Origin: an uncultured Chloroflexota bacterium
Lineage (GTDB): Bacteria; Chloroflexota; Anaerolineae; Anaerolineales; Anaerolineaceae
NCBI GenBank assembly: GCA_902791025.1
Contig: CADATZ010000032.1
Span: forward strand, 1-54,009
Direction: 5' to 3'
DNA length: 54,009 nucleotides
In this document: positions 35,620 through 44,683 of the stretch, piece after piece
Layout: each line of letters starts with the position of its first letter
Position numbering within the stretch: the first letter of the stretch is position 1
The notes under the pieces: generated by a model
The model's database searches: none
The model's input: the letters and a program-made list of their open reading frames with translations, nothing else
Told to the model about the DNA's origin: nothing
Made by a program: the position numbers and the translations under genes

Positions 35620-36360
35620 ATGAACGATAAGACTGAATCAAATACCACCTCCCTCGGAGAGTTTTTCAACGCTATGGAGGAGCACATCACAGAGCTGCGC
35701 AAACGCCTGCTCATCTCTGTTGCCGGACTTGTCGCTGCTGTGATAATTAGCTTCTTCTTCAGTGAGCCGATCATGAACTTTCTCTGCCGGCCTATCGGAG
35801 GATTGAACAACCTGACCGCCATCGAGATCACGGAAAATGTTTCCTCTGTATTTGATGTAGCGCTGCTGGCGGGGTTTATTCTGGCTTTTCCGCTGATCGC
35901 TTATGAAGCCTTTGCTTTTATCTTACCCGGATTAGAGACCAACGAAAAAGCGGTGCTGTCCCGCTTTCTGCCACCGGTAATCCTGTTCTTCCTGGCAGGA
36001 GTCTGCTTTGCCTTTTTCATCGTTCTCCCGGCAGCGATTCCCTTTTTGACATCCTTCATGGGGATCAAAACCGAGATCCGTCCCTCGGATTATATTTCTT
36101 TCAGTACCAATTTGATTTTCTGGATCGGGATCGTTTTTGAAATGCCGGTCATCATTTACATCGCCGCCCGGCTGCGGATCATTGATTCACAGAAGCTTCT
36201 GAAAAACTGGCGCCAGGCAGTGGTCGTCTGCGCCGTGCTCGCCATGCTCATCACACCGACGGTCGATCCCGTCAACATGCTGCTGCTGATGGTTCCCCTT
36301 ATCGCGCTCTATTTCCTCAGCATCCTCGGAGCAAAACTCGCGGAAAACAATTACAAATAA
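35620..36360 (+). CDS. tatC: Twin-arginine translocase subunit TatC
   Basis: 246 residues from ATG 35620. An earlier in-frame start at 35554 would add a non-conserved extension. The TatC signature EHITELRKRLL is near residues 19-29, six membrane helices are visible (e.g. SVAGLVAAVIISFFF, PPVILFFLAGVCFAFFIVL), and the C-terminal ITPTVDPVNMLLLMVPLIAL matches the family. TatC recognises the twin-arginine signal. The gene follows the tatB-like gene by 108 bp, a gap that contains a short GC-rich sequence resembling a worn miniature-element arm. It overlaps the convergent hypothetical gene by 10 bp. Confidence 0.92.
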   Translation: MNDKTESNTTSLGEFFNAMEEHITELRKRLLISVAGLVAAVIISFFFSEPIMNFLCRPIGGLNNLTAIEITENVSSVFDVALLAGFILAFPLIAYEAFAFILPGLETNEKAVLSRFLPPVILFFLAGVCFAFFIVLPAAIPFLTSFMGIKTEIRPSDYISFSTNLIFWIGIVFEMPVIIYIAARLRIIDSQKLLKNWRQAVVVCAVLAMLITPTVDPVNMLLLMVPLIALYFLSILGAKLAENNYK

Positions 36361-36755
36361 TTATTCAAATATTTATCACAAGCGTCTTCGAGCAGACCAT
36401 AATCACAGTAAAATTTATAAATCTTTCCTGACTCTTTTTGTTCTTTGTATATTGCTTTTGCCCGATCAAGGATTCCTTGTTGAATTCCAAGACAAAATCT
36501 GTATTCTTTCTGCAAAAGGTCACGATATTTCTGATCAGGTTCATTGGTGAAATCTTTGCGAGTATACAAGCCTTCAGGAACAGGAACCATCTTTTTTATA
36601 TCCAAGGCAGCCATAATACGTATCACTTGCGAATCCGAAAATGGTTTGATCACATCGAAACTCCTTGCATCTGTTTTGTCAATAATTTCATAGATGAGAT
36701 AGTGAGTTTTATCAACATTATTCCAGTTCTTATGTTTTCGTTTCGCAGACGTCAA
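36351..36755 (-). CDS. Hypothetical cytoplasmic protein
   Basis: 134 residues, charged, Lys- and Tyr-rich, with no signal or membrane segment. Phrases such as HYLIYEIIDKTDARSFDVIK and KYRDLLQKEYRFCLGIQQGI suggest a helical fold; I recognise no family. Base composition is AT-rich compared with the tat genes. No ribosome binding site is visible before ATG 36755. The gene lies next to an IS66-like transposase remnant and may be an acquired or 5'-truncated gene. The 3' end overlaps tatC by 10 bp, convergently. Confidence 0.5.
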   Translation of the reverse strand: MTSAKRKHKNWNNVDKTHYLIYEIIDKTDARSFDVIKPFSDSQVIRIMAALDIKKMVPVPEGLYTRKDFTNEPDQKYRDLLQKEYRFCLGIQQGILDRAKAIYKEQKESGKIYKFYCDYGLLEDACDKYLNNYL

Positions 36756-36786
36756 AGGGAGAAAAAAGTATATTTATCGTAACTAT

Positions 36787-36954
36787 TCAGAACCCCTGCT
36801 GAAGAACGATGTTACCTTTGCCGACAAAGGCTGCGGATAATGCTTCAACAACGCCAATGCCATGCTTCAGCCCGGTACTGAGATATGACATAATATCGAG
36901 ATAATTCTGCGCTCCATCCTCAGCACGGAAACAACCGATTATTTTGTTTTTAGT
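36787..36954 (-). pseudogene. 3' remnant of an IS66-like transposase
   Basis: On the minus strand 55 codons read GCFRAEDGAQNYLDIMSYLS, then TGLKHGIGVVEALSAAF and stop. This resembles the C-terminus of IS66-family TnpC proteins (family call from memory of the motif, not a search). The stop codon TGA lies inside the element end GTAACTATTCAGAAC (36779-36793). That end sequence is nearly identical to the terminal repeat of the miniature elements in this window, which links the two. Confidence 0.55.
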
Positions 36955-36955
36955 T

Positions 36956-37059
36956 GTAACTGTTCAGAACGAAGCACGTGGAGACTGGCATCTTGTGCGG
37001 CACAGCCCGCACGAGCGTGCCTGTCTCCATGTGCGTCTCTGCGGGTTCTGAATAGTTAC
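36956..37059. mobile_element. 104-bp miniature element next to the IS66-like remnant
   Basis: Ends GTAACTGTTCAGAAC and GTTCTGAATAGTTAC are inverted repeats, and the interior is the usual palindrome. Flanking octamers (TTTTAGTT and AATTCCTG) differ, unlike the copies at 7288 and 16257. This copy may have arisen by deletion or recombination with the adjoining IS66-like element rather than by a fresh insertion. Confidence 0.8.
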
Positions 37060-37080
37060 AATTCCTGTACTTGAGCATGA

Positions 37081-38625
37081 TTATAACCCTAATATCACGC
37101 CATCTTTATATTCTTCCCGCACCGGCAGATCACGCAGCACCTGCTCCAGCCATTCACGGTCGCCTTCATCCTCCATCATCTCCCTGTAGTTGAACACGAC
37201 AACGTAAGCATTCCCGGAAAGGACCTCACCCGCCATCCATTCCCGCTCCTTTTCAAATGTGTCCTTTTCCGTGAAGGAAGCGGCATCAAACATGGGCGGC
37301 AGAATATAAGAGGGTTGATCATTCAGCAGGTACATAGCAGTCTGCCGATTTGACCACAGCAGCTTTCCTTTCGGCAGCTTCAGTGCAGCCAGCCGTGTCT
37401 CGGATTCCCGCCATTCCGCCCCGGCGAAGCCCTGTCCGTTCCGGTGATATTCCCGAATTAAATCCAACTCATCCTCAAAAAGCAGCGCGGCAAAAAGGAG
37501 CATAAACCCGACAGCAGTGATCCGTACAAATCCCCGGCGAAGAATAAAACGCGAGCAAAAGCCACCGATCAGCAGCATCAAGCAAATATAAAACGGCAGC
37601 AGGATGCGGTTATCAAACAGCGTGGAGCCGTCAAGGAAGAATACCGTGATCATCAGCATCAGCACATAAACAATCCCATGCAGCGCGGGTGCGAACAGCG
37701 CGGAACGGGACAGTTTTTCGGATGGTTGGATCAATCCGCGGACTCCGTAATAAATCACCAACCCAAGCAAAGCGACCAACCCCGCAGCGATCACATAGCC
37801 CCAAATCATCAGCGGTTTTTCCACGATACCGCCAAATTCCGGCAGGAAAAAACCGGCAAAATTTCGGATACCTTCTTCCACTTTGGATGCGGAAGGCAGA
37901 TGCAGCGCAAAGGCGCGGTTTACCGGAGATTCTCCTGAATCACTGCTTTTTGAAAGCCAATAACCGAAGGGAATATTGAACACAGCAAAATACAGCAGCA
38001 CGCTCTCCAGACGTTTCCGCCAGGTCGGCTGGGCACAGAGACAATAAACGGCAACAGCCGCTACTGCAGACAACCCCGCATAGCGGGTCAATGCCAAAGC
38101 TCCAGCCAGCAGTCCAATCAGGAGCCACTGCCAACCGCTGCCCTTCCGCACCGCCCGGATGGAAGCAATTAACATCCCAAGAAACAACGTCACATAAAGC
38201 GCCTCGCTCAATCCGTAAACATTCGCCTGTAAAACCGGGCCGGCACAGAGAAACATGATTCCTCCCAGGAAAGCCGTAAGCTGCGATCCCGTCAATACCA
38301 GCAGTCCGGTCATAAATAATGCCTGATTCAGTACGGAACAGACCAGATTCACCCATTTGGCGGTCTGCAATGGATCGGTCTTTATGATTCGAGACACAAA
38401 TGCCAGAACGATCGAATAAAATGGCGGAAAATGAGTGATCGGACGCGGAAGTCCATCCCCGCCGATCCGTACATATCCCTGCCGGGCAAGCAAGCTCCGT
38501 GCTCCGCCGATATAAGCCGCAGAATCATTCGTCAGGCCCACTCCATCCGGCGTGGTATACAAAAACAAAGCGGCTGCAATCCCGCATAAGACAATCAGCA
38601 AAATCCAATACCAGTTTCTCTTCAT
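37081..38625 (-). CDS. GT-C-type membrane glycosyltransferase (GT39-like)
   Basis: 514 residues with about eleven predicted helices, starting with WILLIVLCGIAAALFLY. The first loop TNDSAAYIGGARSLLARQGY and the HFPPFYSIVLAF segment are typical of GT39/ArnT-like enzymes, with the acidic residue of TNDSAAY in the catalytic position. Such enzymes move a sugar from a polyprenyl-phosphate carrier to a lipid or protein on the outer face. The soluble C-terminus is about 120 residues. The start has AGGGAAG upstream. It is a single gene with a miniature element directly downstream, so no pathway can be inferred from neighbours. Confidence 0.8.
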   Translation of the reverse strand: MKRNWYWILLIVLCGIAAALFLYTTPDGVGLTNDSAAYIGGARSLLARQGYVRIGGDGLPRPITHFPPFYSIVLAFVSRIIKTDPLQTAKWVNLVCSVLNQALFMTGLLVLTGSQLTAFLGGIMFLCAGPVLQANVYGLSEALYVTLFLGMLIASIRAVRKGSGWQWLLIGLLAGALALTRYAGLSAVAAVAVYCLCAQPTWRKRLESVLLYFAVFNIPFGYWLSKSSDSGESPVNRAFALHLPSASKVEEGIRNFAGFFLPEFGGIVEKPLMIWGYVIAAGLVALLGLVIYYGVRGLIQPSEKLSRSALFAPALHGIVYVLMLMITVFFLDGSTLFDNRILLPFYICLMLLIGGFCSRFILRRGFVRITAVGFMLLFAALLFEDELDLIREYHRNGQGFAGAEWRESETRLAALKLPKGKLLWSNRQTAMYLLNDQPSYILPPMFDAASFTEKDTFEKEREWMAGEVLSGNAYVVVFNYREMMEDEGDREWLEQVLRDLPVREEYKDGVILGL

Positions 38626-38753
38626 AAACTCAACTTCCCTATTCTCTATTCTCTATTCCCTAAAAAGTATACCTTCTCAATGCTATTCCTGTCACCTCTC
38701 ATCTTATTTCGGGACAAAAATCATGAATGAATCCGACGTTCATTTTTCCAACC

Positions 38754-38766
38754 TTTGGTAAAATTA
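38754..38766 (+). promoter_or_regulatory. Extended -10 promoter of murE
   Basis: TTTGGTAAAATTA contains TGG-TAAAAT, an extended -10 element, 24 bp before ATG 38788. No good -35 is present, which is usual for this promoter type. The same 13-base pattern with one variable base occurs at 49105 and 49272. Confidence 0.5.
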
Positions 38767-38787
38767 GAAGAAGAAGGAAATTGAATA

Positions 38788-40416
38788 ATGGATAAACACA
38801 GCTTAAAGCTGATGCAATGTATCGGCATTCTGCCGGGGATCCGCGAGATCAACGGGAACATGCCGAATGTAGAGTATAGCGCAGTCGCTTATGACAGCCG
38901 TCAGGTCAAACCCGGCACCCTTTTTATCGCGATTCCGGGAATCAACATCGATGGACATGACTACATTTCCGCAGCCATACAAAACGGCGCGGTAGCCGTG
39001 ATCGGGAGCAAAGCACTTCCCGTTCTTCCCTCTGTTCCATACATCCGTGTGGAAAACTCACGGGAAGCAATGGCATGGGCCGTTGCCGCACTCTATGGAT
39101 TCCCGTCTGAATCCATGACCGTGATCGGCGTTACCGGAACGGACGGAAAAACCACCACCTCCATTTATCTTTACAATATTCTGCATGCGGCAGGATTGCA
39201 AGCCGGTCTGATCTCCACCGTCTCCGCCATGATCGGCGAGGAAGAGCTGGATACAGGCTTCCACGTCACAACACCGGAATCAATTGATATTCAAAGATAT
39301 CTCGCCATGATGCGCGACAAGGGCGTCACCCATGTGATCATCGAATCCACATCCCACGGGCTGGCACAGAACCGCCTTTCCGCGATTGACTTTGACATCG
39401 CGGTCGTCACGAACATCACCCACGAGCATCTGGACTATCATAACTCCCGTCAGGCCTATTTCGAGGCCAAGGGAATCCTTTTCCAGAAACTCGGACAAAA
39501 TCTTGACCGAAAAGTGCCGCCGCTCGCTGTTTTAAATTACGATGACCCGGATTCCTACAATTTCCTGGACAACCTGATCAGCGTACGGAAAATAGCATAT
39601 TCCGCAAACGGCAAGGCGAATCATGCGTCCGCAACCATCAAGGAAATTACATCCAGCCCTGCCGGAATCAAAGCCATTGCCCGTTTTACCGATCTGCCAC
39701 AGGGAGCCGTGGAAACAGAGGTCCGTACCAGCCTGCTCGGCAACTACAACGGAGCGAATTTCCTTGCCGCCATGACTGCCGCCATTTACGGGCTGGGAAT
39801 CGACCCGGTCACAGCCGCCTATGGCATCGCCAACGTAACCGGCGTTCCTGGCCGCATGCAGGTAATCAATGAAGGGCAGAACTTCACCGCGATCGTGGAC
39901 TTTGCCCACACACCGAACGCATTGGAAAAAGCCTTGATTGCGGCTCGTAAAATGCTGCCGGTAGACACCTACGGGAATCCGCTGGGACGCATTATCGCTG
40001 TTTATGGTTCTGCGGGGCTCCGTGACCGTGAAAAACGCCGCATGATGCCGGCTGTTTCAGCCAAATACGCCGATATCACCGTGCTGACCGCGGAAGACCC
40101 CCGCACAGAATCACTCAACAAGATTCTGAAGGAGATGGCTGACGAAGCTGTCGACAAAGGAGCTGAATTGGGCAAAACATTGTTCATTGAACCGGACCGT
40201 CGAAATGCGATCCGCAAGGGGCTGGCGCTGGCCAATCCGGGTGACATTGTACTTTCTCTCGGGAAAGGTCATGAACAATCCATGTGCTTTGGGACAACAG
40301 AATATCTGTGGGACGACCGCACTGCCATGCATTCAGCATTGTGTGAAATGCTCGGCAAGGAAGGCCCGGAAATGCCGCACCTCCCGGACGTCCCGGAATT
40401 TGAGGCAGCGAGTTAA
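38788..40416 (+). CDS. murE: UDP-N-acetylmuramoyl-tripeptide synthetase (Mur ligase MurE)
   Basis: 542 residues with the three Mur ligase domains. The ATP loop GVTGTDGKTTTS has Lys121. TTPESIDIQ (161-169) binds the nucleotide precursor. Lys228 in YFEAKGILF matches the carbamylated lysine. THEHLDYH and the C-terminal DFAHTPNALEKAL and YGSAGLRDREKRR are conserved. It adds the third residue to the peptidoglycan stem peptide. The specificity loop reads EDPR (436-439) instead of DNPR, the meso-diaminopimelate motif, so the amino acid used may be ornithine or another diamino acid (inference; some Chloroflexota use ornithine). The C-terminus has an extra acidic tail. It stands alone, not in a division cluster. 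Confidence 0.92.
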   Translation: MDKHSLKLMQCIGILPGIREINGNMPNVEYSAVAYDSRQVKPGTLFIAIPGINIDGHDYISAAIQNGAVAVIGSKALPVLPSVPYIRVENSREAMAWAVAALYGFPSESMTVIGVTGTDGKTTTSIYLYNILHAAGLQAGLISTVSAMIGEEELDTGFHVTTPESIDIQRYLAMMRDKGVTHVIIESTSHGLAQNRLSAIDFDIAVVTNITHEHLDYHNSRQAYFEAKGILFQKLGQNLDRKVPPLAVLNYDDPDSYNFLDNLISVRKIAYSANGKANHASATIKEITSSPAGIKAIARFTDLPQGAVETEVRTSLLGNYNGANFLAAMTAAIYGLGIDPVTAAYGIANVTGVPGRMQVINEGQNFTAIVDFAHTPNALEKALIAARKMLPVDTYGNPLGRIIAVYGSAGLRDREKRRMMPAVSAKYADITVLTAEDPRTESLNKILKEMADEAVDKGAELGKTLFIEPDRRNAIRKGLALANPGDIVLSLGKGHEQSMCFGTTEYLWDDRTAMHSALCEMLGKEGPEMPHLPDVPEFEAAS

Positions 40417-40505
40417 GTGTTAGGTTTTAGGTATTAGGTATTAGGTGTTAGGTATTAGACATTAGACTACAGACTTTAGATGTTAGATATAAGACTATAG
40501 ATTTA
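40417..40505. repeat. Decaying TTAGG heptamer tract after murE
   Basis: From the stop codon on, TTAGGTT, TTAGGTA (several), TTAGGTG, then TTAGACA, TTAGACT, TTAGATG and TTAGATA follow each other at a seven-base step, progressively drifting from the TTAGG core. Confidence 0.65.
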
Positions 40506-40533
40506 AGTCGTTCAGAATTTATCATACGTGAAA

Positions 40534-41245
40534 GGGGCTGTCGCAAATGCAGATTTCTGCAATAAGCGGCAGCCCCTTATTTTTGATAAAAAAATAGATA
40601 TTTCGCTAAATCAGTGCTATTTCCACCGAATTTTGATTAATGCTAAGTATTTTTTTCAATGATTTCGCTATAAAAATCGGGTAAGAGGCACAGTACTCTC
40701 TGGGATTACAAATTATTTTTGAAAAGTCAAAATTTGATATTTTTAAGCAGTCGTTTGGACTGTAAACAAATGAGTGCCGGTTCTTTTTGACTGGATCTTA
40801 TAATGAAGCTTGTTAAAATTGTGTGCTAAAGCGATCAGGATAGTCTGAGCTAAAGCGGATGCCCATAGTCGCTGAGAATTCGTTCCAAATCTTTTTTGCG
40901 CAATTCTTCTTTGCTGTCTTTTTGACTCGTCGTCCGTAGCTGTTGTTCAGTTCTGTAAGATCCATCGCATCCACCAATGAATCCAGAAGCCGAACCGGAT
41001 CGTTATCCGCAATCTTTACTCCCAACTCTATTGGCAGTTTTATTTGGTATGGAGATTCTCCGGTGTTATAATTCCCTTGTAAAATATTTTGTAAGGGCAT
41101 CATATTTTACCTGGCAGCCTGCTGCAACGGGCTGCCTTTTCCTTTCTTTTATGCTTTTATGTCAATTAAACAAGAAGACTGCCCCTTTTGGGTCAGCCTC
41201 CTTTTTCTATTTTATCGGGGCTTTTTTTTTATTTGCGACAGCCCC
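40534..41245 (-). mobile_element. Internally deleted IS copy (IS1182-like)
   Basis: 712 bp bounded by GGGGCTGTCGCAAAT (40534-40548) and ATTTGCGACAGCCCC (41231-41245). The last about 87 bp match, as reverse complement and almost base for base, the left end of the IS at 53257. It keeps the 5' and 3' ends of the transposase gene and has lost the middle, so it could move only with help from a full copy. No target duplication is evident. Confidence 0.8.
40813..41103 (-). pseudogene. Transposase remnant inside the deleted IS
   Basis: The N-terminal 55 or so codons (GVKIADNDPVRLLDSLVDAM, DLTELNNSYGRRVKKTA) match the transposase at 53369. After the deletion point the frame is wrong. The next frame gives NSQRLWASALAQTILIALAH, the natural C-terminus, so the deletion joined the two ends out of frame. 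Confidence 0.8.
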
Positions 41246-41300
41246 TTTTTTTCATTTCTGCCGTATCGTCAGCTTCGGTTACTCAAGGAACGCCGGATCA

Positions 41301-42367
41301 TCAGAGGCCATTAATGTATTCCACAAGCATTTTATGGTCGTAATATTTCTCCGGTCTGACAAGAGTGAAATCCGGCGCCACACCGGCGTCGATATCATAA
41401 AACGTTCCGTTCTTGAGAAAAGACATCCGCTGCGATCCGGAGATCTGGAATAAGGTTCCCCAGGCTGTTGAGAGCGGCTGGACAATACAGCTGCCGCCGC
41501 CGGATGTTCTGCCGAGAACGGTGACTTTATCTGAGGCTTTAAAGGCAGCCGGGACAAGATTTCCGCAGGAGAAACTGACCGGTGAAACCAGGACGTAAAC
41601 ATTCTTGTCATCCAATACGTCTCCGGAATTGAAATTCCGATCCAGGTTGACATCAGCCCGGTAGGAGGCGGTAGAAAGCGCACCGGTAAAGGTATCCTTG
41701 ACGCTGAAGGGGGCATCACCAAGGATCCATGCCATCAGGAAAATCGCGGCATCTACATCACCGCCGGTATTGTTGCTGAGATCAATGACAACATTCTCTA
41801 TCGGGCTGTCATTCCGATAGATATTGTTGTGTGCATAGATCACCAATCCGATCGTATCCAGGGGGAGTTTCTCTCCGTTTTGGAACGCATTGTAATACAC
41901 GGAGGCAGAGTGGCTCAGGAATGAATCAAAAATCAGAAAAGCAGTATTTCCGACTTCTTCATAAACAAAAGGGTTGTCCTCAGTCTTATAGAAGTCATCA
42001 GCAGCGGCACGCGCATTTCCATACATCACAACCGCCTCATCCATCTTGCGTGCGGCGGGACCGGTGGTCCAATCCACTTGTCGGGCCCCTGTCAGATAAG
42101 AATATGCGATGAAATCGGAATGCAGGTCATCCAGATAAAAATCAATAAGCTATCAGTTCCATCCAGGATTCCAATTCCACATAAAGCAGGTCATCTGCAC
42201 CGTTCATAAAATACAGCGAGAACGGCTCAGTCAGCACATTCGTAATTGTGCCGTTATAAAACGTATAAGCCCGTTCCGTGATCTCGTAAGATGCAGTCAT
42301 CACTTTGGGCGCAAACACTGCCGGCAGCCAGCATTATGGCAAGTAATACTGCAAATATCTTTTTCAT
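41301..42367 (-). pseudogene. Broken S41-family (C-terminal processing type) peptidase
   Basis: The intact signal peptide KKIFAVLLAIMLAAG begins at ATG 42367. A one-base shift then moves the reading to VFAPKVMTASYEITERAYTF, which ends at TGA in ESWMELIAY. A third frame (YLDDLHSDFIAYSYLTGARQ) continues to 41301. The last 258 codons keep the peptidase core: IENVVIDLSNNTGGDVDAAI, then SPVSFSCGN with the candidate nucleophile Ser, and GRTSGGGSCIVQPL. At least two lesions make a working secreted peptidase unlikely. Confidence 0.75.
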
Positions 42368-42639
42368 AAAATTATCCTGTTCCAAAAATGTTTTTTCGAA
42401 TTATAAAATACAGATACGTATACAAAACGCACCTGATATCCGACAATTTCCTGTATGAGCTTTCAATGCATTCCAAAACATGTGCTTCGCAGGGTGCGGG
42501 ATAAGCCCTGCCGGGCAGTCATCAGCCGATAATTTACATATCTTACTTTCGAAGCCTCAGCCCATCCTCCCGGGGCTGCGTCTCCCTTTCATTAATTCCG
42601 TCTCCCGTATTGATCCTCATGCTTTCACCTGCAGCTGCC

Positions 42640-42685
42640 TGATCCGGATTTATTTTGTTCCTTGAAGGATAATAAATCCGGATCA
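42640..42685. terminator. Bidirectional terminator with 15-bp stem
   Basis: TGATCCGGATTTATT pairs perfectly with AATAAATCCGGATCA around a 16-nt loop and is followed by GTTTATTTTATC. It lies downstream of the M4 peptidase gene. The stretch 42368-42639 shows no gene. Confidence 0.7.
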
Positions 42686-42723
42686 GTTTATTTTATCACG
42701 ATGTCATTCACATGACCGAAGGG

Positions 42724-44562
42724 TCAGTCTCCGAGTTGGAACACATCTCCGGGATGGATCTGGATCCCGTAATCAGAGTCAAAGGATTCGTAAATCTCAG
42801 TAAGTCTTTCGGAACTGACCATCTCCCAGCTGTTTTCCATCGGGTTCCAGAAGGCGATATTATCTCCCTCAAGATCCTTGACGGAGATCATGCAGAATGT
42901 CCCTTCACCGAATACGGCAGCGATCGTATCGGTTCCCCTGATCGGCCATGTTTTAAACTCAAACCGCGCCCAGGGATCGTAACATACAGCGTTGACATTG
43001 TCTGAATCCAGCGGGTTATAAAAGACGATCAATCCCTGATGATCACGCAGCTGCTCCGGACCTGATTCATCGTTAAGCCCCAAGTCTTCGGCAGCCTGCT
43101 TAATTACGGGAGCATATTCCGAAAGTCCGGCGATCTCAGCGACCCAGCCGGCCTTGGCAGCTGTTTCTGAGAAGTCCGTTTTCGGAGAGAGCGTCAGATC
43201 AAAGGTAAACCAGTATTCAAAAACTTCCCGTGGGGTCATACCGGCTTCATACATCCGCCAGGCGATAATACTGAGCACTTCCGAGTTATGATGGACTTCG
43301 CCGTAATCATTATCGTTATCCGGATAACTTGTGGGCGGCGTATAAAACTGATCCCAAACGTACACGGCGCGTTCGTTTTCATGAGCGCTGCGGAAGGAGG
43401 TCAGCCAGGCATTTTCGGATGGCTCCCACTGCCGGATATCCGCCTCTATCGCGTTTCCGATAAGGTCGCTCAAAGCTTCATCCAGCGCGCCGGTATCATT
43501 CTCATAACTGCCGACGTGATTTGTGGATGATACACCGTGAGTAAATTCATGGGCGATCACCATCAAGGACTGGCTTGCGCCGTCATCCACGCTGAAATTA
43601 AAGATGTGGAACCCATCCTGAAAACTCGCATAGCTTGCGTTGTTGCGGTTCTCGTCTGACGTATCAAACTGGATCATGACCGGTGTCCGCTCACCGTCCG
43701 GCCCCCACCATCCGGTCTCGGCAAAATAGTCATATACCTGTATGAACAGATAGTAGCTCAGCAATTCCCCATCGGAAAACAGATTCTGATCGATATTGAT
43801 CGGTGTGGCATCCTCGCGGGTTTCAAGTTCCGTGATTTCTGAAATATCCACACAGAAGACCAGGCGGTCTTTGTCTCCAAGATAACGGTCACCCGTTGCA
43901 GGGTCGATCATAACCGGGATAGAAATATCCATGACGACATCCGAATGCGAAGTGACTGTTTTTTCGTAAGTATCAGATTCCCAATCCGCGAAGCGCTCTT
44001 CCCAATTTGCGGGCGCCGGCATTTCGAAAGAATCCCATCTCACGTCATCAGGATCATCCGTAAGGGAACTGACGAATCCCAGCACTTCCCCTTCCGTGTT
44101 GGCGATGATCTTCAGATAGCAGCCGCTCAGCAAATGGTTATCATAAATCTGCTGATATGAATAGACGATGATATCTCCGAAATAATCCTTGCGGAGCTCC
44201 AAAAAGTCATAATCACTGCTGCCGATAAATTCCTGTACCAGAGCATAAGCGTCATCCGCGTTTTGGGCCATTGTCCCGAACTCATTCCCGCTGACGAAAG
44301 TCACAATACCGTTTTCATCATCGTGCCAGACCACTCCGTCAGGATCGAGGCTGGATATATAAGAATCCCTGCCTTCATCGATATCTTCCGAAAACGGCCA
44401 GGATTTCAGCGTGTCATCATCCGAATCCAGATCTTCATCGATTTCTTCGGTTTCGGTTCCATCTTCATACGGGTCTTCCTCCTGTGCCGAAACCGAACAG
44501 GGAATCATAAGAAATGCCGCAAGCAATACTAAAAATAGAAATAAAGAACGTCTGTTAGGCAT
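42724..44562 (-). CDS. Secreted M4 (thermolysin-like) metallopeptidase
   Basis: 612 residues from ATG 44562, chosen because GGAG lies about 8 bases upstream and a signal peptide (SLFLFLVLLAAFLMIPCSVSA) begins there. An acidic Asp/Glu stretch (about 30-55) and a propeptide with FTP/PepSY-like features (about 80-260) precede the catalytic domain. Zinc ligands are His338 and His342 of HEFTH and Glu362 of GALDEALSD; Glu339 is the catalytic base. M4 enzymes are secreted as zymogens and degrade extracellular proteins. The M4 C-terminal domain is followed by about 100 extra residues. It is preceded by a terminator, so it has its own promoter. Confidence 0.88.
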   Translation of the reverse strand: MPNRRSLFLFLVLLAAFLMIPCSVSAQEEDPYEDGTETEEIDEDLDSDDDTLKSWPFSEDIDEGRDSYISSLDPDGVVWHDDENGIVTFVSGNEFGTMAQNADDAYALVQEFIGSSDYDFLELRKDYFGDIIVYSYQQIYDNHLLSGCYLKIIANTEGEVLGFVSSLTDDPDDVRWDSFEMPAPANWEERFADWESDTYEKTVTSHSDVVMDISIPVMIDPATGDRYLGDKDRLVFCVDISEITELETREDATPINIDQNLFSDGELLSYYLFIQVYDYFAETGWWGPDGERTPVMIQFDTSDENRNNASYASFQDGFHIFNFSVDDGASQSLMVIAHEFTHGVSSTNHVGSYENDTGALDEALSDLIGNAIEADIRQWEPSENAWLTSFRSAHENERAVYVWDQFYTPPTSYPDNDNDYGEVHHNSEVLSIIAWRMYEAGMTPREVFEYWFTFDLTLSPKTDFSETAAKAGWVAEIAGLSEYAPVIKQAAEDLGLNDESGPEQLRDHQGLIVFYNPLDSDNVNAVCYDPWARFEFKTWPIRGTDTIAAVFGEGTFCMISVKDLEGDNIAFWNPMENSWEMVSSERLTEIYESFDSDYGIQIHPGDVFQLGD

Positions 44563-44581
44563 ATAAATCTCCGATTTGGAA

Positions 44582-44634
44582 AAAGGTACGGCATTCTGCG
44601 AATCGATAAAGACCAATCGAATGACCGTACCTTT
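44582..44634 (-). terminator. Terminator of the acidic secreted protein gene
   Basis: On the minus strand AAAGGTACGG ... CCGTACCTTT forms a 10-bp stem with additional pairing inside the loop, and TTTTT follows. It ends just before the ribosome binding site of the M4 peptidase gene. Confidence 0.65.
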
Positions 44635-44683
44635 CCTATTTATACTTACTCTTCAATTCCTGTCAACGGGACATCTGTTATTC

